Counted from the first letter of the stretch, positions 1 through 5,014 are shown. The stretch is DNA of 8,043 nucleotides from Candidatus Giovannonibacteria bacterium RIFCSPLOWO2_01_FULL_46_13 (GCA_001778785.1 MFIE01000023.1:52846-60888); one strand, 5' to 3'. Numbers and translations: made by a program. Notes: generated by a model not told the origin, from the letters alone.

Positions 1-399
1 TGTCCTCTCATTTCTGAAGATTCTGCCAGAGATGATGAAACTCAAGACAGAGATGACTATCATGAGAATCACTTGCGCCCCGATGTACCAAAGGTGCAGA
101 TACTCCACCATGAGGTACAGAAAGAGTGTGTTGCCGATGAGAAAGGAAACGGTCATGGCGACATACAGCGCGAGCTGACGGCCAACCATGTGAGTTTCCT
201 TGTTCTGGAATGTCCAGAATTTCTGAAGTGTGAAGTTCAGCCCTGTGTTCAGGACGAAACCAATCAGCGCAGAAAGAACATACCAGACACCCAGATATTC
301 CGTGAGGCCATACAACGCGGCGTAGTAAGCAATAACGCCGACGGCTCCTGCAACGCAGAACCGCACGACTTGCCTGAGGCGAGACGTTTTGGTTCGCAT
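1..399 (-). CDS. GtrA-family membrane protein (3' end cut by window edge)
   Basis: Reading the minus strand from ATG at 399 gives 133 codons with no stop before the window edge. The translation starts MRTKTSRLRQVVRFCVAGAV and has four hydrophobic segments, roughly residues 14-33, 37-55, 76-98 and 103-124. The segment NFTLQKFWTF (55-64) after helix 2 is the typical GtrA-family signature. GtrA-like proteins are about 120-140 residues, act in the inner membrane and are thought to help move lipid-linked sugars for cell-surface polysaccharide, so nearly the whole protein is present. A Shine-Dalgarno AAAGGAG (409-415) lies 9 nt upstream, which fixes the start. The gene has its own promoter near 450-479 and is separated from the guaA block. 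A longer C-terminal extension beyond the edge cannot be excluded. The family call is firm from the sequence pattern; the substrate is unknown. Confidence 0.88.
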   Translation of the reverse strand, partial: MRTKTSRLRQVVRFCVAGAVGVIAYYAALYGLTEYLGVWYVLSALIGFVLNTGLNFTLQKFWTFQNKETHMVGRQLALYVAMTVSFLIGNTLFLYLMVEYLHLWYIGAQVILMIVISVLSFIISGRIFRNERT

Positions 400-438
400 T
401 GCGAATTTCTCCTTTCAATTTTTGATTTAGAAATGTAC

Positions 439-448
439 TAGTCGACTA
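439..448. promoter_or_regulatory. 10-bp perfect palindrome at the GtrA transcription start, candidate operator
   Basis: TAGTCGACTA is a perfect 10-bp palindrome. It sits immediately downstream of the -10 element of the GtrA promoter and covers the predicted transcription start. A palindrome at this position is where a dimeric repressor would block initiation. No regulator gene is visible in the window, and a 10-bp palindrome can occur by chance, so this is a candidate only. Confidence 0.3.
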
Positions 449-449
449 A

Positions 450-479
450 TATATAATATTATTTCTAGTGAATTGTCAA
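450..479 (-). promoter_or_regulatory. Sigma70-like promoter of the GtrA gene
   Basis: On the minus strand a perfect -35 TTGACA (474-479) is followed by a 17-nt spacer and TTATAT (451-456); TATATA with an 18-nt spacer is the alternative reading. The predicted start falls near 443-445, about 45 nt upstream of the ATG at 399. This leaves room for the AAAGGAG ribosome site. It is the best canonical promoter in the window. The assignment is by motif only. Confidence 0.6.
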
Positions 480-802
480 ACGAAAATGGAAGCCCCTACG
501 AGTTTCTATTTTCAAAAAATCTTTATGAAAAAATTTCTTTTGCCCCTACAAAATATGGTTCGAGTCGATTTGTTTTCAGGTTCTTTGGCAGTTTGGAATG
601 CTCTCAGTTTCCTCTGGCTTACGAAATCCTGACTGGCGGGGACGATGCCCGGAACTGTGAACCGAAAACGTGGCTCAAATTCGATGATCTTGATAAAAGT
701 ATACAGAAACTAAGGGATATCTACAAAGTTCACCCTGAATGGTTTGAGGTACCGAAGCCAAAGTCAGATAAGGGGCAAAATGCAGTCGATTATTCTATCT
801 GA
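473..802 (+). CDS. Hypothetical protein ending in the 'SGGDDAR' repeat domain (copy 1)
   Basis: This is the only substantial plus-strand frame that looks coding, 109 codons from a TTG at 473 to TGA at 800-802. It contains no ATG, and in-frame stops lie upstream. The first ~54 residues resemble nothing I recognise and may be chance open frame. The last 55 codons (635-799) match a second copy at 2929-3093, with 44 of 55 residues identical. Of the differing codons, 14 are synonymous and 11 change the residue, which points to past selection on the protein. The conserved core includes DKSIQKLR and IYKVHPEWFEVPKPK, charged and soluble, with no membrane segment. There is no good Shine-Dalgarno. The 3' end overlaps the convergent 178-residue gene by 13 nt. 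It is either a small protein of a dispersed family or a 3' fragment of one. Function is unknown. Confidence 0.4.
   Translation: MSNENGSPYEFLFSKNLYEKISFAPTKYGSSRFVFRFFGSLECSQFPLAYEILTGGDDARNCEPKTWLKFDDLDKSIQKLRDIYKVHPEWFEVPKPKSDKGQNAVDYSI
635..802 (+). repeat. Dispersed coding repeat, copy 1
   Basis: The unit begins at GGCGGGGACGATGCCCGG and runs ungapped alongside 2929-3093, with 30 differences in 165 nt (about 82% identity). The frame is intact up to TGA at 800-802. Upstream of the unit the two copies share only CTGGCGG. Read on the minus strand, that boundary ends in CCCCGCCA, resembling a tRNA 3' tip. This copy lies between the GtrA promoter and the end of the guaA operon. Confidence 0.8.
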
Positions 803-1326
803 GCACCATGACCGTTTTTTGCCTCGTCGTTTTTCTCTTTCACTTTTCTCAAAATTAAGAAAAGTGAGTCCATATATTTCTTTATCCGTTCATGCTCCTG
901 AGAATCAACAGTGTGAGTGATGTCGTCGAGAAAGTCGTATCTAATCTTTATAAAATCTTCTATCAGAATTTCTTGATAATGGGTTGTAGAAATTTTGTAC
1001 TGTGCAGAACTCTTTTCAACTTTTGAGATACCTACTTCTTGCAAACCAGCATTCCCAAGTGCTTCTGCTATTGCTTGTATGCCATGACCGAGCTTTATCA
1101 GGCGATCGTTTAGAGAATGTTTGTCCGTGAAATTTTCCACCATTACTATTCTCGATTTTAGGATAAGCTCAAAGTTGTAGGAGATGAGAATATAGAACGA
1201 CCTTAGACGAGAGAGGTCAGTTGTATCGCGCATCATATTATTTAAAGAATCTTCCACAAAAGAAAGCCCCGTAGACGCCATACTCGTCAGCGCGTAAGCA
1301 TATTTATACTTTTCTTTATTTGTCAT
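790..1326 (-). CDS. Hypothetical helical protein, downstream of guaA
   Basis: This is a 178-residue protein starting MTNKEKYKYAYALTSMASTG. It has no signal peptide or membrane helix and is probably all-helical, with heptad-like stretches such as SFYILISYNFELILKSRIVM (43-62) and a charged C-terminal tail. The segment FIKIRYDFLDDITH (125-138) recalls helical HEPN-like proteins, but the spacing R129 to H138 does not fit the R-x4-6-H nuclease motif, so I give no function. Its ATG lies 2 nt after the guaA TAA stop, so it is very probably co-transcribed and translationally coupled with guaA. The last codons and the TAA stop (790-792) lie inside the coding repeat at 635-802, which may have reset the C-terminus. 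No family is recognised with confidence. Confidence 0.7.
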   Translation of the reverse strand: MTNKEKYKYAYALTSMASTGLSFVEDSLNNMMRDTTDLSRLRSFYILISYNFELILKSRIVMVENFTDKHSLNDRLIKLGHGIQAIAEALGNAGLQEVGISKVEKSSAQYKISTTHYQEILIEDFIKIRYDFLDDITHTVDSQEHERIKKYMDSLFLILRKVKEKNDEAKNGHGAQIE

Positions 1327-1328
1327 GT

Positions 1329-2861
1329 TTATTCATATTCTATAGTGGCAGGGGGCTTTTGAGTAATATCGTAAAGCACTCGATTTACTCCTCTTACTTT
1401 GCCGATAATCGCATTTGAGACCTTTTCCAGCAGCTCATTCGGGATTTTGTGCCAGTCAGCACTCATGCCGTCTATCGAATCAACAGCCCGAAGTGCAATG
1501 ACATATTCGTAGGTTCGACTGTCGCCCATAACACCTACCACCTTAACAGGCAGCAATGCTGCAAACGCTTGCCAGATCTTTTCGTATTCTCCGGCCTTGC
1601 GTAATTTCTCAATAAATACCGCATCAGCTTCGCGGAGGATTTGAAGTCGCTCTTCAGTAATTTCCCCGACAATGCGTACAGCAAGTCCTGGGCCTGGAAA
1701 CGGATGTCTCCAGAGTAGCTCTCTTGGAAGTCCGAGAGTTAGACCTACTCGACGTACTTCGTCTTTATATAAGTCCTTTATCGGTTCAAGAATCTTAAAG
1801 CCCATTTTCTCTGGAAGTGTAAGGTTGTGATGACTTTTGATTTTTGCTGCTGTTTTGGATGTCGAAGCGGACTCAACGCGGTCAGGGTAAATTGTTCCTT
1901 GGGCTAGATATGCGATCGTGTGCTTCTTAAGCTCGTTCTTGACCGCCTTTTCAAATACTTCAATAAAACTATGTCCGATGATTTTACGCTTTTGTTCTGG
2001 GTTGGAGATGCCCTTTAATCGTTTCAAGAAAAGCTGGCTTGCATCTATGACATGCAGTTGTTTGAAGCCATTTTTGCGTAGGTATGAAGCCACTTGCTCA
2101 ACCTCTCCTTTGCGAAGAAGGCCGGTATCTACAAATACTGCGTGGAGGCGATTGCCGATAGCTTGATAAATGAGTGTCGCGGCAACGAGTGAGTCTACTC
2201 CGCCTGAAATACCCACTACAACGTGCTTGTCTCCAACCTCGCTCTTAACCTCCGCGATAATGTTTTCTGCTACCGAGCTAATCTTCCAGTTCTTTTTTGC
2301 TTTACAAATCGTGAGTAGAAAGTTTTTGAGTAACTTTTCACCATGCTGGGTATGAGTCACTTCTGGATGGAATTGGATGCCATAAAAATTATTCTTTGAA
2401 TCAGCAAAAGCTGCATGTTTGCAACCCATAGTAGATGCTGTTGGTTTAAACCCTTTTGGTAAGACTGACACTTGGTCGCCGTGAGAAAACCACACAACCT
2501 CCCTTGATGAGAGCGCCTGAAAAATTCCTTTCTTGTCTTTAATATTTAAAATCTCTTTGCCGAACTCTCGATGTCTTCCCTTGATAACCTTTCCACCAAG
2601 CATTTGCGCCATAACTTGATGCCCGTAACAGATACCTAGAATTGGAATGCCGAGCTTAAATATAACTTTGTCCGGTCGCGGGCTACCTTTTTCTAATACT
2701 GATGCAGGCCCACCAGAGAGAATGATACCAACAGGATTATGTTTCTGTATTTCCGACGCAGGAGTATTAAAAGGCAAAATCTCAGCTTTTACGCCGAGAT
2801 CCCGCACGCGTCTTGCTATGAGATGGGCAAACTGACTTCCGAAATTGAGGATTATGACCAT
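1329..2861 (-). CDS. guaA: GMP synthase (glutamine-hydrolysing)
   Basis: The enzyme converts XMP, ATP and glutamine to GMP in the cytoplasm. From ATG at 2861 it is 510 residues, the usual length. The N-terminal class I amidotransferase domain has the nucleophile Cys78 in GICYGHQ and the His165/Glu167 pair in FHPEVTHT. The ATP-pyrophosphatase domain has the P-loop SGGVDS (219-224), then GTIYPDRVES and IKSHHN. The C-terminal dimerisation domain holds RHPFPGPGLAVRI and ends KPPATIEYE, as expected. An upstream GTG at 2876 would add five residues. I prefer 2861 because family members begin at this point (MVIILNFGSQ) and a TGATATTAT extended -10 ends 5 nt before it, which would make the mRNA nearly leaderless. 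No Shine-Dalgarno is seen. The 178-residue unknown follows 2 nt later. No guaB is in the window. Confidence 0.97.
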   Translation of the reverse strand: MVIILNFGSQFAHLIARRVRDLGVKAEILPFNTPASEIQKHNPVGIILSGGPASVLEKGSPRPDKVIFKLGIPILGICYGHQVMAQMLGGKVIKGRHREFGKEILNIKDKKGIFQALSSREVVWFSHGDQVSVLPKGFKPTASTMGCKHAAFADSKNNFYGIQFHPEVTHTQHGEKLLKNFLLTICKAKKNWKISSVAENIIAEVKSEVGDKHVVVGISGGVDSLVAATLIYQAIGNRLHAVFVDTGLLRKGEVEQVASYLRKNGFKQLHVIDASQLFLKRLKGISNPEQKRKIIGHSFIEVFEKAVKNELKKHTIAYLAQGTIYPDRVESASTSKTAAKIKSHHNLTLPEKMGFKILEPIKDLYKDEVRRVGLTLGLPRELLWRHPFPGPGLAVRIVGEITEERLQILREADAVFIEKLRKAGEYEKIWQAFAALLPVKVVGVMGDSRTYEYVIALRAVDSIDGMSADWHKIPNELLEKVSNAIIGKVRGVNRVLYDITQKPPATIEYE

Positions 2862-2866
2862 AGTAA

Positions 2867-2875
2867 ATAATATCA
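2867..2875 (-). promoter_or_regulatory. Extended -10 promoter of guaA, probably leaderless
   Basis: The minus strand reads TGA-TATTAT, an extended -10 (TGn plus hexamer at 2867-2872). It ends 5 nt before the guaA ATG at 2861, so transcription would start at or beside the start codon. No convincing -35 is seen. The site lies just downstream of the hairpin at 2882-2926. The peptidase E gene at 4942 has the same arrangement. Confidence 0.45.
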
Positions 2876-2881
2876 CTGATT

Positions 2882-2926
2882 ATTGGCCAAATGAACCTTA
2901 TTTTACTTCGGTTCAAAGTTGCCAAT
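2882..2926 (-). other. Hairpin immediately upstream of the guaA promoter
   Basis: ATTGGC (2882-2887) pairs with GCCAAT (2921-2926), and GAACC (2893-2897) pairs with GGTTC (2910-2914), around a 12-nt loop. The arm at higher coordinates is nearly identical to the sequence just downstream of tRNA-Ser. The other arm differs in sequence but still pairs. There is no T-run on either side, so it is not a textbook terminator; it could insulate guaA from the upstream operon or be a relic of a tRNA 3' flank. Confidence 0.45.
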
Positions 2927-2935
2927 CTGGCGGAG
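2896..2935 (-). repeat. Direct repeat of the tRNA-Ser 3' tip and flank, distal copy
   Basis: This 40-nt segment matches 4975-5014 at 37 of 40 positions in the same orientation, and 2910-2935 matches 4989-5014 without mismatch (26 nt). Read on the minus strand it contains the end of the tRNA acceptor strand (CTCC), discriminator G, CCA and the following flank. No tRNA body is attached here; the sequence instead continues into the 'SGGDDAR' coding repeat. The pair brackets the peptidase E-phosphatase-unknown cassette. Confidence 0.85.
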
Positions 2936-2958
2936 ACGATGCCCGGGACTTTGAACCG
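2909..2958. repeat. 11-bp perfect inverted repeat across the repeat junction
   Basis: CGGTTCAAAGT (2909-2919) and ACTTTGAACCG (2948-2958) are perfect reverse complements separated by 28 nt. The left arm belongs to the tRNA-flank repeat and the right arm to the coding repeat, so the inverted repeat straddles their junction. Inside it, GCCA-ATC-TGGC (2921-2931) can form a small inner hairpin. Copy 1 has the right arm with one mismatch but lacks the left arm. Confidence 0.7.
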
Positions 2959-3099
2959 AAAGTACGGCTCAAATTCGAGAATCTTGATAAAAGTATACAA
3001 AAGTTGAGAGCTATCTACAAAGTTCACCCCGAATAGTTTGAGGTACCTAAACCCAAGTTGTATAAGGGCAGAAACGCAGTAGATTACTCAATCAAGTGA
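2929..3099 (+). pseudogene. 'SGGDDAR' repeat protein, copy 2, broken by a nonsense codon
   Basis: This is the second copy of the coding repeat. It aligns without gaps to 635-799 and then carries one extra Lys codon before TGA (3097-3099). The only in-frame interruption is TAG at 3034-3036, where copy 1 has TGG (Trp in HPEWFE), a single G-to-A change. Downstream of the stop the frame still reads FEVPKPK and NAVDYSIK, so the loss looks recent. No dedicated start codon is visible: the frame opens inside the antisense of guaA and runs through the tRNA-flank repeat. It is therefore either a truncated pseudogene or part of a longer unit whose 5' end was lost. Function is unknown. Confidence 0.65.
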
Positions 3100-3107
3100 T
3101 AAAAATA

Positions 3108-3734
3108 TTATTCTCTCTGTAGCTCTACCAAATCTTCCTGGTTAATGTTTTTATCAAAATTCAATAGTCTTGCGTCTGAAAAAAGTTTAATTATTCCAAC
3201 ACTATGCCACATTGCTAGATGTATATTGGGAACTAAAAATTCAAACTGCTGGTCATCTGTTCTGTTGAGATGCAACTTAAAGCTTTCATGATTTGGATGA
3301 ACAAATCTGCAAATCATCTTATATTTTTCTTCGTGGTCTCCTTTAAAATTCGGAGGCAGAAAACTATCCTTTATTTCGTTCTTAATATCTTTAAGAATCC
3401 AATTCTTATTATCGAAAAATTCATCGAGTCTAGATAAAATTTGTCCTTCAGACAATCCTGAAAATATGTAGAAGACTTTTATATATAATTCATAAATATA
3501 CCTATAAAGATAAATTGATAGAAAAACATCATTGGTCAACAGGCTATTCTCCATTGATACATTTAGAGAATATATCTTATTTAAAATACTTGAAGCGAAA
3601 TACTCTCTTGGGTTATCTTTCCTCGTTACTGTTCCGAAATTAAAACCTGGTCTGATAATCTGATTGAATAAAATTATTTTATTTTGCAAAGAACTCTTTA
3701 AGATAAGATTTTCTCTTTTTGAAAGATTGCGCAT
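3108..3734 (-). CDS. Hypothetical AT-rich protein, possibly HEPN-like
   Basis: This 208-residue protein starts MRNLSKRENLILKSSLQNKI. It is rich in Ile, Phe, Tyr, Lys and Asn and visibly more AT-rich than its neighbours, with no clear signal peptide. A helical aromatic stretch (YLYRYIYELYIKVFYIF, 75-91) and a later CRFVHPNH (142-149) are notable. R143 to H149 fits the R-x4-6-H spacing of HEPN ribonucleases, and the layout faintly recalls helical DUF5677-type proteins. Both comparisons are weak and I assign no function. The ATG lies 3 nt after the phosphatase stop, so it is the third gene of the peptidase E operon. Its stop is 9 nt from the end of the broken coding repeat. Composition and position at the end of a repeat-bracketed cassette suggest it may be acquired. 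Confidence 0.7.
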   Translation of the reverse strand: MRNLSKRENLILKSSLQNKIILFNQIIRPGFNFGTVTRKDNPREYFASSILNKIYSLNVSMENSLLTNDVFLSIYLYRYIYELYIKVFYIFSGLSEGQILSRLDEFFDNKNWILKDIKNEIKDSFLPPNFKGDHEEKYKMICRFVHPNHESFKLHLNRTDDQQFEFLVPNIHLAMWHSVGIIKLFSDARLLNFDKNINQEDLVELQRE

Positions 3735-3737
3735 AAT

Positions 3738-4286
3738 TTACTGTAGTTCATATCCCCATCCCGGCTTCCAGGATTTAGTTTTTCGCCAATCTTCGGCAAG
3801 AGCTTGTTTCCAAGTCTTACCGTTCAGGAGTACGTCGAGCGATAGTTGAGGGGCTTTATGACCAACAATAGCTACATGCTTGCTATCGTAGTTCTTTTTT
3901 AGAAATTCGAGGAAGTCAGCAACGCGAACTTTTACATCCTCGTAGCTTTCACCCTCAGGAAACGGCTTCTCAATACATTCTTCCTCCTGCATTGGTTCGA
4001 CAATATTCGATGAGGCACCGTTTAGAGTTCCGTAATTGCATTCGCGCAGTCTCGCATCGGGAATGATCTGATACGTGCCTTCCCAGGCAAGCTTTGCGGA
4101 ATCTTGAGCACGCCTTAAATCAGAGCAGAAAACTACATCAAATTTCTGATCCTTGGTCTGATCTTTAAGTGCAATTGATTGTTTTATGCCAAGCTCCGAA
4201 AGTTCAACATCTTTCCATCCAGATGAAATATGCTGTTCATTGTCAGTTGTGGTGCCGTGAACGAAATAAGTGATTTTAATTGCCAT
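3738..4286 (-). CDS. Histidine phosphatase (phosphoglycerate mutase-like) family protein
   Basis: This is a 182-residue cytosolic member of the branch-1 histidine phosphatase superfamily. Visible motifs are TYFVHGTTTDN (6-16) with the phospho-acceptor His10; FCSDLRRAQDSA (53-64) with the phosphate-binding Arg; LRECNYGTLNG (80-90) with the acid residue Glu82; PEGESYEDV (110-118); and VAIVGHKAPQLSL (138-150) with the second catalytic His143. The arginine that normally precedes the first histidine (RHG) is Val9 here. Similar TYFVHGTTTDN-type sequences occur in other bacteria to my recollection, so this may be a subfamily trait, not damage. The substrate is unknown. The gene starts 2 nt after the peptidase E-like stop and ends 3 nt before the next start, a coupled operon. 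No Shine-Dalgarno is seen. Confidence 0.88.
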   Translation of the reverse strand: MAIKITYFVHGTTTDNEQHISSGWKDVELSELGIKQSIALKDQTKDQKFDVVFCSDLRRAQDSAKLAWEGTYQIIPDARLRECNYGTLNGASSNIVEPMQEEECIEKPFPEGESYEDVKVRVADFLEFLKKNYDSKHVAIVGHKAPQLSLDVLLNGKTWKQALAEDWRKTKSWKPGWGYELQ

Positions 4287-4288
4287 AG

Positions 4289-4942
4289 CTAATTGAATTC
4301 TAAATATTTACCACCGCCAACATGCTCAACTTTGCCGTCAACAACCTTTAAGGCCGACTGGTCATCCAACACATAAGTCTTCTTTGTGATTTCCTTCATC
4401 GCTTCGTTTAGGTTTTCTTCAATCCGTGCAGAGAAATGAGGGTTGTTGAGATGTGGCAAGAAGTAAAAATCCACAAGACCAAGTCCGGGCATTGAATCTT
4501 TTTCAGCGTCTTCGCCGTATATGGTCTTGGAGAGTCGAAGATTAAGGTCGGAGCCAGTTATCATGCTTCCTGCGCTCAATCCGACATATACTTTCGTTTT
4601 CAGCATGTTAGGCAGAAGCTTTATCAATCCTGAGTCGTTTATCCAACGCATCAGGTGATAGGTATTGCCACCTTCAAAGAACAGAACATCGGCTTCTTCA
4701 AGTTGGGGACGCCAGATATTCTCTGGCACGGCAGAAATATCAGTTATGGCAACAGATTTGAAATTTTGCTTTTTAATATTGATAAGGTCGTTAATGAGCC
4801 AATCTTTATCACCTGCTTCGACGTTCGAAGCAGTAGGGATGAAGACCAAACTAGCCTCTTCCGCTTTCTTGCCTACTAGGTCAAAGAGCGCGTCGGCGAT
4901 CGCTTGATTTGAAAACCCGTTTGAGCTTAGAAGTAATTTCAT
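4289..4942 (-). CDS. Peptidase E-like protein (family S51, class I amidotransferase-like fold)
   Basis: This 217-residue cytosolic protein starts MKLLLSSNGFSNQAIADAL. Typical S51 landmarks are VFIPTAS (33-39), FFEGGNTYHL (88-97), the nucleophile elbow GLSAGSM with Ser123 (121-127), and PHLNNPHF with the likely catalytic His164 (163-170). Characterised peptidase E cleaves Asp-X dipeptides with a Ser-His-Asp/Glu triad; cyanophycinase belongs to the same family, so the exact substrate is open. Length fits the family (about 210-235). It is the first gene of a three-gene operon. The ATG at 4942 lies 6 nt after a TGCTAAAAT extended -10, which implies a leaderless mRNA and fits the absence of a Shine-Dalgarno. 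The promoter overlaps the hairpin that follows tRNA-Ser. Confidence 0.88.
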   Translation of the reverse strand: MKLLLSSNGFSNQAIADALFDLVGKKAEEASLVFIPTASNVEAGDKDWLINDLINIKKQNFKSVAITDISAVPENIWRPQLEEADVLFFEGGNTYHLMRWINDSGLIKLLPNMLKTKVYVGLSAGSMITGSDLNLRLSKTIYGEDAEKDSMPGLGLVDFYFLPHLNNPHFSARIEENLNEAMKEITKKTYVLDDQSALKVVDGKVEHVGGGKYLEFN

Positions 4943-4948
4943 ATCTAT

Positions 4949-4957
4949 ATTTTAGCA
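4949..4957 (-). promoter_or_regulatory. Extended -10 promoter of the peptidase E operon, leaderless
   Basis: The minus strand reads TGC-TAAAAT (4949-4957), then six bases, then ATG. Transcription starting 7 nt after the hexamer would begin on the A of the start codon. The -35 region is poor, which fits dependence on the extended -10. The TGC part overlaps the distal arm of the hairpin at 4955-5001, so hairpin formation in read-through RNA and promoter use share sequence. Confidence 0.5.
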
Positions 4958-5001
4958 ACTTTGACTGAATTAAGCCTTATTTGGCTTAGGTTCAAAGTTG
5001 C
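4955..5001 (-). terminator. Long hairpin downstream of tRNA-Ser, possible terminator or processing signal
   Basis: GCAACTTTGA (4955-4964) pairs perfectly with TCAAAGTTGC (4992-5001), and TAAGCC (4971-4976) pairs with GGCTTA (4983-4988) around a 6-nt loop; a small internal loop separates the two stems. It begins 5 nt after the tRNA CCA. No U-tract follows in the transcript direction, so factor-independent termination would be weak; RNA 3' processing or insulation is equally possible. Confidence 0.5.
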
Positions 5002-5014
5002 CAATCTGGCGGAG
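4975..5014 (-). repeat. Direct repeat at the tRNA-Ser 3' end, proximal copy
   Basis: This segment covers the last four acceptor-stem bases, discriminator and CCA of tRNA-Ser plus downstream flank. It matches 2896-2935 at 37 of 40 positions, in the same orientation. It lies about 2.08 kb from its partner. Confidence 0.85.

Noticed and set aside
8..418. 136-codon minus-strand frame at the left end
   Set aside because: It overlaps the GtrA gene in another frame, is rich in Arg, His, Cys and Ser, and has no family resemblance. The GtrA frame, open to the window edge, explains the region.
73..441. 122-codon plus-strand frame opposite GtrA
   Set aside because: It is an antisense shadow of the GtrA coding region with no recognisable domain or ribosome site.
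492..549. Two copies of GCCCCTAC exactly 50 nt apart (492-499 and 542-549)
   Set aside because: There are only two 8-bp copies and no third at the same spacing, so chance is adequate and there is no case for a CRISPR or iteron array.
2874..2876. GTG at 2876 as the guaA start
   Set aside because: It would add five non-conserved residues and lies within the apparent extended -10 element; the ATG at 2861 matches the usual family N-terminus.
2909..2970. A second, degraded tRNA gene on the minus strand ending in TCTCCGCCA
   Set aside because: The 3' tip resembles a tRNA end with a TTCAAAG-like loop, but the T stem does not pair, the distance from loop to CCA is wrong, and no matching acceptor strand lies about 75 nt upstream. 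Only the tip and flank are shared with tRNA-Ser.
2782..3027. 81-codon minus-strand frame across the guaA start and the repeat
   Set aside because: It overlaps guaA out of frame and runs antisense to the coding repeat. The codon-position bias of the repeat supports the plus-strand frame instead.
3085..3107. Possible terminator after the 208-residue gene (T-rich stretch on the minus strand)
   Set aside because: The T-rich stretch has no GC-rich stem preceding it.
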